Source: Pogona vitticeps (taxonomy: Eukaryota; Chordata; Lepidosauria; Squamata; Agamidae). From it: a stretch of DNA of 64,000 bases. Of this stretch, positions 12,425 through 24,600 are shown piece by piece. Position numbers and translations under genes: made by a program. The notes under the pieces are model-generated. The model searched no databases. It worked only from the letters and a program-made list of their open reading frames with translations, and was not told where the DNA came from. Each line of letters begins with the position of its first letter. Position 1 is the first letter of the stretch. The stretch is from the NCBI RefSeq assembly GCF_051106095.1, contig NC_135794.1, positions 25,918,747 to 25,982,746 of the forward strand, written 5' to 3'.

Positions 12425-12500
12425 GGGTGATCCAAACCCAGGTTTCCGACCTTCAGGTCCAACAGCTGGATCAGATCACTGCATTGTGCGTCTTTCACTC
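12425..12500 (-). repeat. tRNA-derived SINE fragment, reversed
   Basis: The plus strand has gatccaaacccaggtttccg, ggtccaacagctggatcag and cactgcattgtgcg, the reverse of a SINE A/B-box head. Confidence 0.5.
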
Positions 12501-13333
12501 TTAAGCACTGTAAGCGGAAGGCAGAGGGGGGCCATAGTGTTTGGGAAAAGCCTTTGGGTGAGGCCTACATGATGGAAACCACCTGGTTTTCTCCAGGAGT
12601 AGCGACTGCGTTAGTCCCCGGGCAGGGACTGTGCTTTCTCCCAATCTGAGCTACAGCCGTCTTTGCTTAGAAATAGGACTCTTACGTTCTCAGAGCAAAC
12701 CATACATAGAAGAGAGTGAATAGGAAAAGCAGAGGCTCAGTAAGGCCAAGAATGCGTACCTCTTCACTCCTGGGTCACCCGCGGTTCCCGAGCACAAGAG
12801 CAGAGACCCCCAGCGTGCCAAGGGGAGCATTTTATCTCTTGGCACACTGGTGGGAATGCTAGCGTCCCCCCCTTCCAGTATTTTGCCTTGCTGCCTGCTC
12901 CCCCTGCCCATCATCTTGGCCTTTCAGAGGTACAGAAACAGTGGCACTTCTCCTCTGGAGCATGGTCGCGGCGTGCTCATTTGCTGGCTGAGTTAGCCTT
13001 TCTTGTTGGCTTGAGTTTGTTCCCAGCCAGTGGCATGACCGGAAAGTATTTTGTAACACGGGAGTGCCTTAACGGTACCAAACACTTTGGGAAGGTGGGC
13101 TTTTGTTCGTACCATGGGAGGACCCAGGCCCTTTGGCAAAGTGATGCGGCCATGGAGGAGAGCCACTATTTTAACAAAAAGCCATTGGGAAGGAAATGTA
13201 TAAACAAGACAACCAAGTTGAAGTACTTGGTGCTTTAAAATGAAGGGACCCTGTCCCTCTGCCACCTTCCGCTTCCACCCCCACCCCCACCCCCTTGATT
13301 TGAAAACAAAGGGCCAGGGATGGCATCCATTCT

Positions 13334-13436
<103 letters not shown>

Positions 13437-15506
13437 ACTGTAAATGTAACCAGGGGGATCAGGACCCGTGTGCCCTTCTCTAGGTGGCCAGCTTCCTCAG
13501 GGAAGCCTGAGCCACAAATGCACAGGGCTGTATCCCGTGTCGCCTTCAGATGTGTTGTGTTTGCCCTCTGCTGGCAACACAAAAAGTTCCCTCAGAGACT
13601 TATTCCTGGCTCATTTCCAAGCATCTGTTTCTAAAATCTTTTGGAAACAGGTTCTAAAGCCTTCTTCTTTTCATAAACAGGAAATGGTAATTATTTTCTT
13701 ACGTGACTCACAAGAAAACTATCAGAACGTAACACCTAATTATATGGTGGAGAGAGCTTTGTTGGCTAACAAGCTGAATATCCAGCACACTTTTCCATCT
13801 CATAAAGGATCCTTTAAAACAAAATGGTGATGGGCTGCTGGCCGTGTGTGCCCTTGAGCTTCTGGAGAGGGGCAGAGGGGAACCCAGCCCAGGCATCCCA
13901 TGCCTAAGGTCCAGCTTTGGTCCCTGCTGGCACATCTCCAGGTAGGGGTGGGGAAAGTCTCCTGCTTCAAGCCTTGGGCAGTGGCTGTGGGCCATTCGGC
14001 AGAGAGCAGGGCCGGCTTGGCCCTCCCCTCCCCTCCCAAGGAGGTGGTGAAACCTCCATCCCAGTCCAGTGCTAGTTCCAACCGGAGGGCAGGGACACTG
14101 CAGCTTGTATTCACTCAGTTTGCTGAAGCCGGGTGTTCACCAGTTTAAAAGCTCAGACGGCTCGCTGTTCCTGGGGCTGGGCTGACTGTTAGGTGGAATG
14201 AGGTGTCCACCTCAGGCAGCAAATAAAATTCCTTTCCTTAAGGTTAGGGCTAAGGGTTGATGCTTCTGCTCACCTCCTGCCCTCCCCCCAAGGGCGCGCG
14301 CACACACACATTTATTGGGGCATGAATGGGTGCCATTGTCACAAGCAAGGTGGGGTTTGGAATGAAAACTTCCTTCTAGCTATGAATCTGGAAGGAGGAA
14401 GGACCACGCATTCCTGTCCCTTGCAAGGAAATATGAGAAAGTTTATCCTGAGAAGGGAAAAGACAAAAGCGAACTGAAATCTAGCAATTGGACCTGAGGG
14501 GGCACCACCAAGGCCAGGAAAGAAATCAGCCCGAACGCAGAAGCGTGATTGTGTTCCTGGGGGGGCGGGCACAAGGAGTTTCTTTTCTTAACTGGAGAAG
14601 GGGCTGCCGTGTGGCTGCAGACTTCACAGTGAACTATCTAGTAACAGGAATTACGGCAATCTTAATTAATTTGACTTTCGCTCATGTTGTCGCTAGTTAC
14701 TAAATGGCAAATAAAAGTTCTTTCCAGTGACCCTTATGTAAAACTGCTGTAAATGCTCACAATAAGTGGTACCTTGCGAATATGGCCAGCCACATCCCCT
14801 GGTAGCCCTCCTCCTCACCCTTGGCTGGGAGATACAGGGTTGGGCTCAGCTTCTTAGAACCACCAGGGGTGGGGGGGGGAGTGCCTCCAGGGCACCCCAG
14901 GCTCCTCGCTGGCCTTGGTTGCGTCACCCACTCATGCAGTCACTCAGCTCAGTTTGAACACAGGGCTCGGGGGGTCTCCTGAGAGTGAGTGATGGGGGGG
15001 GGGAGGCTGGTGTTATGCCTTCTTTGGGTGGCACTTTGTCTTGTCTTTCCTCTATGGAGCTTGCCCCCCTCTCGTGCTGCTGATGGAGGCATGGAAGGGG
15101 GGGTAGTCCTGCCTTCTGAGTCCCCAGAAGATGGCTTCCCTGTTTACCAGTGGCCAACACCCTGCTTTTGTGTGTGTGTGTGTGTTTGTGTGCGCACACG
15201 TGCCTATCTCATATTTATCATAGGTCATTTCCAGTCAGTTTCTGATTTCTTCTCTGTGCCGTTTTATTTGCATGCAGGCTCAGGGCAGCCCCCCCCCCGC
15301 ACCCCCAGTGGATTCTGGGTGTGGAAAAACTGGACTCCAGCACTCGGGAGCTTGCTCACTCTTGTAGACTGTCTGCTGCCTGCAGTTCCTGCCTTAGACA
15401 GACTCCCGGTGAGTAGACCAGGATAATTGTTCATCTCTCCTTTAGAGGGCGCTCACGGGCAGGAGAAGGTTTCCAGAGAACATGTGGCAGGGCAGGGGCC
15501 GGGGAA

Positions 15507-15533
<27 letters not shown>
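15507..15533. repeat. (CT)n microsatellite
   Basis: Uninterrupted CT dinucleotide run. Confidence 0.95.
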
Positions 15534-15537
<4 letters not shown>

Positions 15538-15769
15538 GTGAAAGAAGAGATTCTCATCAGATCTTTGGAGAAGGTGATACAGCAGAAATAGCTTTTTTTT
15601 GGGGGGGGGGAGAGATCATTTACAGCGGGAACAAAGGGGTCTGAGTTCTTATATACCTTCTGCCTTATATATTTATTTAGTCACTTATTGTTAGTAGTGA
15701 CCTTTCTATCCAGTACAGGCACCACATGATCGTGGTAGGGGTGCTCTCTCCAAATTTGGGGGAGACATG

Positions 15770-15885
15770 CCCCTGCTCAACCAATGAGCCTCATCCTCTG
15801 TCTTCTCTGTGGTGCACTCAAGGTAGCACACCTGGCTTTCTTGCTCCCCACTTTATCCTCACAATTGTCCTATGAGGTAGATTAG
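15770..15885 (-). repeat. SINE body fragment, probable
   Basis: ctttatcctcacaattgtcc, then tatgaggtagatta, resembles the body or tail of reptile tRNA-derived SINEs. The microsatellite at 15888 follows directly, a common arrangement at SINE ends. Confidence 0.4.
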
Positions 15886-15887
15886 GG

Positions 15888-15999
<112 letters not shown>

Positions 16000-17255
16000 A
16001 CCTCCTTGGGTCTGGGAGGAGCCTTTCAAGGATGCTCCTTAGTCCCACATCTGCATTGCTGCTCACTAGTCAGGAAAAGGGAGAGTATGGAACAGTATTT
16101 ATCTTTAAATTCCCCAGCACCAGGAACCGCCGCTGACATCAGGCATCTACAGGAACACCCTATAGCATTTGCTGCTGCCACAGAATGAATGCTCTGCCCG
16201 CCTGTCTATCCTGCTGTGTCCTCTGTCCCTTGTGAGACCCAAAGTGCTTCTCCTTCTGGCCCTGGCTGAGTATGGGGCATCCCCCCAGCTCAGGGCTGAA
16301 GCAAGCTTTCAAGCCAGGAGGGGTCGGCCAGCATCAGCCTTGTGGGTGCTGTAGCAACCAGGCACCTGGGATTTCCCAGGCCAGGAAACCGTGGGAGTGT
16401 CTCTCTCTTTTTTTCTCTCTCTCTCTCTCTGATGAGGGTGCTGTGCCTTTGGGACGGTCCCATCACTAAATGGAGGCCAACATAGACGCAAAACTGCCAT
16501 TTCTAGCAGCCGGTCTTCCCTGGGGAAGGGGCACAGTTCTCACAGCAAAACATGGCACTCCTTCAGAGACACGCGTGGCAAACCCTCGACCCTGCCGAGC
16601 AAAGGAAGAGCTTTCCAGGGAGTGGTGCAGTGCAGAGGATAAAGGGGGGGGCAGTTTGGATCCTCCCTCCCTGGCTCCCCATGGACCAGTCGTGCTGAGC
16701 CTGAACGACCCTACTCGAGTGTTGGAAGGACTAAGTGGGGAGGCGGAGGCCCTCCAGTTGGTTGAGCTCACCAGAAAAAGCATAGACTGCAAAACCAACT
16801 TTTCCAAGTTCTGGGGTTAGAGAAATAAAGAGCCCCATGTTTCCTGAGTGCAGCTAGCTGGGGATGAAGAAAACAAACCCAAGAAGCAACTCTCTCCACA
16901 ACCGATGGGTGAGCAGAGATCCAGCAATCTAGGTCTTCAGCCCGACCACCACAACCTCATTCCCTCAACACCTGCAATCTTCGGGGGTGTCTAGATTTCC
17001 TTTTAATTTTGTTGCAGCATCCATCTGAGGGACTCTGCCTTCCTCTTCAAAGAGACAGTTCTGTTAATCCAGCTTTTTTCAAGACGTGGCTGCTCTACAG
17101 ACAATTTCCTGACTTTTCCTTACAGCCAAGATTTTTAGGGTTTGATGTAGTGCCATTCGGCATTTTAGACTCTAGGTCTAATGGTCATGGGGAGGAGAAA
17201 ATTTGCCCCTCCAGGGGCTGATGGGAGTGCCGCTGCTGATGGAGGTGTAAATCCA

Positions 17256-17426
<171 letters not shown>

Positions 17427-19317
17427 CACACGTTGCCTCCTTCCTACCTAGGAGAGGCGCAGGCAGCAGTGCACATACTTCACCATGTGGCAGGCTTCCT
17501 GGCTGCACGAGGTGGGAAGGTTTCTGTCCTGAAGCCTGGCAGAGCCACCCAAGAGGTAACGTTGCCAAGATACGCCCGTTGGGGGAACAGCTCCAATGAC
17601 ATTTCAAGAAAAACCATAACTACTGTACATCGAAACCAAAGCAGCCCACAAGCCTGCTTGACATACATCTGCCGGTCCTTGCCTCACTGTGCCAAAAATG
17701 ATGGGGAGCCATTTGCAGAAAAGAGGCAGAACAGCCTGGTCTCTAAACCTGCAACTGATGGGGAGAGGGGGGGTGTAGGGGGAAACTGGAACCAAAATGA
17801 ATCAGAGGATGAAGGCTGGGGAAGAACAAAAGAGTGAGTCAGGCAGAAGAAGGATGACTCGGCAGGCTCAGAAACCTGCCTCTGAACGTTTCGCTTTCCC
17901 GTGACAATCTCAGTGGTGAGCAAAGGAAGAGGCAGCGCATGAGATCTGGTCAGTGACAAATTTCCACACGTGGGTTTCCAAGGGGTTTTGGCACAGCTGC
18001 CCCTTCTCCGGAAAGCCAGAGTTCTTCTCTTTCTGTTGCAAGGGGGGCCACGCAGAGAGACCGGAAAGGAGTGTGCGCTGTGTAAGCGTTACAGTGGGAC
18101 GGGGCCATCCAGTTTTGGGGCCTCGCGGCGCTGCGACATTCCCGGGGCGCTTGGTCTGTAGCTTGTTTTAAGGGACTGGTTGCCACTTTGCTTCCAAAGC
18201 TGCAGCTTCCCTTCCATGGGGAAATGGAAACACTCTTCATCCCCTGGTTCTTCCCTTGGGCCACAACTGCAATGCACGGACAGGCCCTTCCCGTCTTGGC
18301 CAGCCGGCCGCTTGCAGGGCCCTCTCAGGAAGGCAACCGGGGGAGTGGTTTTGCCGTGTCGTACCAGGAAAGCTGCAGGAGGCACCCCAGTGGGTGCAGC
18401 TGTCTGAGCACCTCTTTTCAGGCTCCGTAAGGTTACCTGGGCCAAGGGGGCAGAGATTCACAGGGGGATCACCAGACGGTCTAGGGCAGCAATGGGGGCG
18501 CGCACGGTGCCATAAATCAGGGCATCACAGGAGCAGAGGCAGCCCCGAAGTCTGACCTCTTTTGCTTGGGGTGGGGACAACTGGCCAGTCCTATTTCTGG
18601 GGAGCAGCTGACCATGTCATTCAGGAAACTGACTTCTGCTCTAAATCTGTCTCCTTTTACTGATACGTGGGCTTTGGCAGGTTTCTGGCTGCAAAGATCA
18701 CAAAATAAGCCTTCAAGGGAGGCTCTGGGGAAGGGCAGGAAAGTGAGAAAAATGTCTTTGTTTTCCAGGAGAAACCCTCAGCCCAGATGGAATGCTGATG
18801 AAACCCCGGCCTTTTGGCAAAAGTGGCTTTAGAATACAGGGCCATGAGGATTACCCTGAGGGGATCCTTCTGATGTCTGGAAGTCTGAGCCTCTCCTGCT
18901 CAGCCTCTTTGCCTTGTTCCTTCCTCCCTGCCAGAGATACAAAAAGATCTGTGGCCACGCACAGGCCTTGAAATTCCTTTGCTGCTGCTTCCAAACCACC
19001 AGCCCTGAAGTGATTTTGAGGGAGGGTCTCTGCCATGTGGCGGGCAGGGCCATGCCTTCCTGCAACCTACGAGTAAATCTCCATTCCACACACTGACAAA
19101 GGGACCAAGGGCTCTGGAAGGTTGCAGATAGAAACCCAGAGCAACAGAGGTCCATACAGGCAAAGGGCTTCATCCACAAACAGATCTTTATTGTGCAAAC
19201 AAGTCATACCGTTTCGAGTTCATTTTCCTAACTGTAATTATGCAACTTAATTTCCGCTTCTCCTGCAACTGGCCTCTTGTAATGGAAAAATGATACTGGG
19301 GCAACAGGGGCAGGAAA

Positions 19318-19415
19318 TCTGCAGTCCTCCAGGTGTCCCTGAGCTGCAGCTGCAGTCGGTCCTTGAGGGTGAGGAATGATGGGAGTTGGCGTCCAGGGAC
19401 ATCTGGAGAGCCACA
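19318..19415. repeat. Palindromic MITE ('gatgggagttgtagtcc' family)
   Basis: The left arm gtcctccaggtgtccctgag is the inverted counterpart of the right arm ccagggacatctggagag, with aatgatgggagttggcgtcc between. This hairpin layout is typical of a MITE. Confidence 0.55.
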
Positions 19416-21361
19416 ATGGCTTCAGGACCCTTCCACACCCACTCTTCAAATCCCCACTAAACGCCAAGCACCGGCCACGTATTTCCTTCCCCCCCCCTTT
19501 TTTTTTGCTGTTTACTGTCTTGCCTGAGGAATCCTGCTTAATTCCAAAAGCTGTACACTTATTTTGTGACCTTGTGAGAACCCATGATTTTGATATGGAC
19601 TGAATTGTTTTTTTTTTTCTTCCTTGTGGCCAACACAGCACCTTTGCTTGTTCTGATTCACAACAGGGGATCCCACCTCCGCTGACTCAGAAATATGCCC
19701 GCGTTCAACAGGATGCAAACCCGTATAAAACTTGGCTGATCTCTCCAGGAGCCCAACAGGTCAGTGCCAACCAATGCTGGTTCTTAAGAGGGCGGCTCAC
19801 TCTCTGGTGTCTCTGGCTTGGGATGGCCACTCCGCCAGTCCTCCCCTTGCTCACTGATTGCAGCTAATAAATGAACAAACAAAGGCACCCTTTGACAACT
19901 CCTTGGTCCCCAACGCCCACTCTTGCAGTTTCCTTTGGCTTCCTTCCTTCTGTCCATCATCAGCTCCTTCCTTCCCTTCCCCTTCCCTTCCCCTGACCTC
20001 CCCCAAATTCTGCAGGATCCTGAGACTCATTCCCCAGGGCCAGGAAAATCATCACCGGCCATTCACAAAAGGAAGGATTGGCCATCCTGGCCCATTAACC
20101 TGCCATTTGCCTCATAAAGGAACTCCACCCACCCAGCAGTCAAATAGTTCACTGTTCCTTTTGGAAATGAATGGAATACAAAGAAATTAATTGTCCCACC
20201 TTTAAAGTTTTCACCAGCTCCCCCCCCCAAAACCCCCCAACAACCTCACTCTCAGGGGATTCATCTTGGAGGAATCCTCCCCCCACTCCCTCTTTCCCTT
20301 CCCCCCCCAAGGAGGAGGTTGGCATTCCTCAGGAAGGAAATGGGACAGCGGGGGGGGGGGGGAAGGGGCTCCTTTTGTGAATGGCTCTGCTTGGGAGCCG
20401 CCGCCGCCCCCCCCCCTCTGGTGGGCCTTCTTTGTCCTGGGCAGCAGTGCCACCTCCAATCCCCAGGCCGCTCTTTTGGTGGCCAGGAAGGCTCCAGCCG
20501 GGGCGGGGGGGCGGGGGGGCTTCCTCTGGACTCCTGGAATGCTCTCCATGGGTTTGGGGAGCCTGAAGCCCTGAGTCTCCCCACTTCCTCCATGAGGTGT
20601 TCATTGTTACACAGGACGGTGCCCTTTTCCTCCCCCTCCCTCCCCAAATACCCCCCGAGCCACGAATTTGAAGCTTCCCTGGATGAGAAAGGCCTTTCTC
20701 TGGGCGCCGGGCCCCTCCCTCCTGTTGCTCGGATCCAAGCCGGAGCCTCTCCACCCCACCCCCCTCTCCACCCCCGCCTGCCCTGGGGGCCAGCCTGCCG
20801 CCCTCCCGCTCCTCCTCCCCAGGGGGCTGCGCTTTTGGGCCTGCCATTTACTGGGCCCTGGAAGAGGCCGCCCGCGCTGCTTCCCCTCCGCTGGGATGAT
20901 GCCGGGCGCCTCGGGAATCCCCGCAGCCGGAAGGAAACGGGGGAAAGAGGGCGTCCCGCTTTCCTCGCCTGCCCGCCCGTCCCGTGCGGGTCCCCTCGCG
21001 AAGCCGGAGGGCTCCTTCCCCCCCCCAAAAAAAAAGAGCCGGAGGGGCAGGCCATGCACGGGGAGCCAGCAGCCTTCCCTCCCCGCGGGGCCCCATCATC
21101 CCCAGGACCGAGCCTGCGGCCGGGCACCTTGGACAGTGACTGGCGGCCCGGGCGGCGGAGGGGAAAAGGGAACCCCGCCGGACGGGGCGGGACGGGATGG
21201 GGCGGCCCGCTCGCCCACTGGCCGGGCTGCCTGCCGGGCTGCCTCCGTGGGGTGCAGGGAAGGAGCGGCGGGAGTGCCCGGCTCGCACGTGGCGAAGGAA
21301 GACGTTCTCCGGAGATGCGCCTGGGCTCCCGGGCCCGGTGGGTGGGGCTTCCGCCGGCCCC

Positions 21362-21530
21362 GGCCCCGCCCCCTTTGCGGTCGCTGTGAATCAGGGGCCC
21401 CGCGCCGGCCAATGGGCCGCGTCCCATTCGGCCGTTGGTCTTCTCACTCCTGATCCCGCCGCCGAAGCGGAGGAAAAAAAGTCCGAGCGGCCCCGCCCCG
21501 CGGCGCTCCTTGAAACGCGATTGGCGGAGA
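21362..21530 (+). promoter_or_regulatory. PKM: PKM core promoter elements
   Basis: GC boxes (ccccgcccc near 21364 and 21491), a direct CCAAT box (21409-21413) and an inverted one (ATTGG, 21520-21524) lie 130-300 bases before the exon 1 donor. There is no TATA box. This matches the Sp1/NF-Y type housekeeping promoter known for mammalian PKM. Confidence 0.65.
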
Positions 21531-21579
21531 AGGCGCCAAGGCCGGCGCGGAGGGATCTGCGGGGCGGCGCTGTCCGGCG

Positions 21580-21662
21580 TCACCTTGACTGCGCCGCGAG
21601 CCCGAGAGCCCCTCAGAGAAGCGGAGGCGCGGCGAGGAAGCGCACGGTTCAGACTCGGGAAG
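21580..21662 (+). other. PKM: PKM exon 1 (non-coding), start approximate
   Basis: The donor GGGAAG|GTAAGG at 21662/21663 is strong and sits directly below the promoter elements. Exon 1 is untranslated in the known PKM gene structure, and coding begins in exon 2. The 5' end is not defined by the sequence and is given only roughly. Confidence 0.65.
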
Positions 21663-24600
21663 GTAAGGGCGCCCAGCGGCAAAAAAGGCCCTTTCCCCGG
21701 CCGCTCCGCTCCGCTTGGCCCGTTACCTCCGCTTCCTCTCTGCCGGCCGGCCTCTGGTTCCGAGGCTGCTCCTGCCGCCGGCCCGTGTCCCCCCGTCTCC
21801 CTCACTCCCTCCATGCAGCGGGGCCTTCGGTGGGAGAGCCGCCGCCTCCTCCTCCTCCTCCCCCTTCCCCCCCCCGGAGGGGGGGCTGGAAGGAGCCCTT
21901 CTCCCGCTGCCCTCCGTGGCCGAAGCGGGAACCGTGCGGGCGACGCCCCGAAGAAAGCCCCGACCTCGACGCCAGACCTCGCTCAGGAGCCCTTTTCGGC
22001 CCTCGCGGGTGGGCTGGGGGGGGTCGGTGGGGGGGTGTCGCTGGGTGGAAGAACGGCGCCCTTCGCTTGGCCTGCGGGGTGGGGGTGGGGGGTCGGCTCT
22101 TCCATCCCGGGGGAAGGAGCCCTGGCGGTGGAGTCCGGGCCGGTGGGAGCCGGGCGGGGGAGGGGGGAAAAGGGGGGGTGTCCTGGCCTCTGCTCCCCCT
22201 CCTTCCACGCCTTCCCCAGCCCTGGCGAGCCGGCTCCCTGGGGGACTCATCCGGAATGATGCTCCAGCTCCTCCTCCTCGTCAGGTTCGCCTCCAGGCGG
22301 CGGGTGGGGGTGGGGGTGGGGGGGAAGGAGGAGGCGGCGGCGCCGGGGGCGGCCGAGTGGAGCAGTCGCTTCGGGAGGGTGTCGGGTTTCCCGCTGTGTG
22401 CCCTTTGCGGCCAGCCTGGCTGCCCCTCCCGCACCACGGGCCCCGTTTGAAGGGCGGGGGGGGTGCCCGGATGGCGCAGGCCAGGAATGCGCGCCTCCTC
22501 CCTCGCCTGAGGCCCTGCAGATCGACGGATGCCTCTGCGGCGGAGGGAGGGAGGGAGCCAGCCAGCCCTGCCTGGGGGGGGGGACGGGGGAGAGAAGGAG
22601 AGCGAGAGCTGCCCCCCCTCGCCTGCCGCCGCCTCGTGCCTGCCTGCCTGCCGGGGATGCGGGGAGGAGGCCTGGCGAGGGCCGAGCTTCCCTCCCCTCC
22701 GCCCCGGGGGCCACATCTGAGCATCCTTTGGTGCGAGCCCTAAGAGGGCGGGGCGGGGCGGGGCGGGCCCTCCGGAGGAGCAGCACCGGGGGGGGGAGGG
22801 GGGCACCGTGACCTTGGCGGCGGCGGCGGCAGCTGTTCTCTGCCGGGCGAATCTTTCCGGCTTGCGGAAGTCCGGGTGGTTGGTGGCGCCCGCGGAGGGA
22901 GGCTGCCTGCCGAGGTGGTGGTGGCGGCGGCTCGGGGCAGAGGCCTGTCTCCTTTCTCGATCTGGAGTCGGGGCCCCTCCTGGGGAGGGGCGCGGCTGAG
23001 GGCAGATTGCCGTCAAAAGTTCCTTAGGAAGAGATAAGCGCCGAAAGAAGTAGCAGAGGTCCGAGTCCAACACCAGGAGGCATCTGTGCGGAAGGGGTGG
23101 AGAAGCCCCAGTATATGTTATCCCCATGGAGAAGGAAGGGGAGCTCCTGGAGTATTTTTGGTCAGAGGTCGTCCCCTCTTGCTCATCTCCAGACATCCCT
23201 GTTAACAAACATTGTAGCTGCCTCTGTATCTCTTGGGTCACAAACCCAGCTTGAAATCTGCAGATTTTTTTCATTCGCTAGACTTGGCATGATAGGAGAC
23301 CATTAATGTAAATAATTTATGCAGAAGCCTGGGGAGGAGCAAAGATCCAATTCCAAGAACTGTTGGATCCTGTGTACAAATCTTACATTTTTAATAGATA
23401 GTTTTATAATACAGAATTAAATTCTTATTCTAGAGTAAAATCTTCGAGCTATACCTTTTAAATTAAAACTATTGCATGAGGTTTGTAAACAGAAATTATT
23501 TTTAAAAACCTTTTAAAATGAGAATTAAATTTAAAAACACTTTAAAATGATATAAGTATTTTATTGGTTTTAAAAAAAGAGCACTGATATTTATCCACTC
23601 TGAAGGCTCACTTTACCATAACAGAAATGATGAAGCTGCCATGGCCTAATAATTTGTCGTGAGAAGGAAGGGATGTTTTAATTCAGATTCCTGTGCTGCT
23701 TCCACTGTGCTCCGTGCTTGTGTGCAAAACTAGTAATTTCCAAAGAACTCCCTTGGTCCCTGAAAGCTGACCTTGGAATAAAACCTAGTCTAAGAAGTGC
23801 TACATTTCTCCCCCCTTTTTTCCTGCCAACATTATGCAAAGTGTTTGTACCAAAATCTTCAGTGATATTGCAGATATTTCTAGGTGCTTATTAGCCCTGT
23901 ACTCAGCCTGAAGATAATACCACCTAGCTACATGCAGCTGCTGGGGTCTGTAAAGGATGGGGAGGGAGAAGAGTAATGAGATTAGCCCTGGTCCATAGAT
24001 GTAGGAGCCAGTCTGACCAGTCACCCCAAATGATCCTGCTGTGGAGAAGACTGGTATGGGTGGAGGGACTGCTCGCCATTTCTGTAGAAAAGATAGATCT
24101 TTCTCTCCCAGACATCCTGATGTGCAGGGAGAGCTTGGAAAAGGAATAAATTGCTCAGAGATGCTTAGGATTCACCTTTGCCATTTCCCTCAGGGGCTTC
24201 CTATCTCTGGCTTTGTTTCAGAGCACCATCTGGAGGTGCTCTAGAACAGCAGGTATCCTGTGTGGCCAAATTCTTGCATGAAGTGAGGTGGTCTCCCATC
24301 TCCTGAGATGTCAGAATGTGCTCAAAGCAGGAGAAGTCATTGGCGGGTACAAACACCAGCATATGGTAGGCCTTCCTGTGGAGGTGGTGCAATTTCCAGT
24401 TACCGAAAGCAGGAAATGACTGAGCAAATGGCATATTGAATGGATTATTAAGAAATCCTCTTAGTCAACCACAGAAGTGAAAGTTAGTTATGAAAATGGA
24501 ATGTGCTATCATAATGCGTGTGTTTTTTTTAATGAAAGTGAGCACCTGCACATTCACCCTCCACAACTTCTGCCTGCACTCCAGACCTATTGGGGCTCTA

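Larger units (their letters stand above)
20250..23030. promoter_or_regulatory. PKM: CpG island / PKM promoter and early intron 1
   Basis: This very GC- and CpG-rich block spans the PKM promoter, exon 1 and the first 1.3 kb of intron 1. Several long GC-rich open frames on both strands are composition artefacts. Strong G-quadruplex motifs occur near 22067-22092 and 22301-22323. Confidence 0.85.

Noticed and set aside
20261-23274. Very long open frames on the minus strand (517 and 490 codons) over the PKM promoter
   Set aside because: CpG-island sequence has few stop codons. The translations are Pro/Arg/Gly-rich low complexity without domains, and they overlap the PKM promoter and exon 1.
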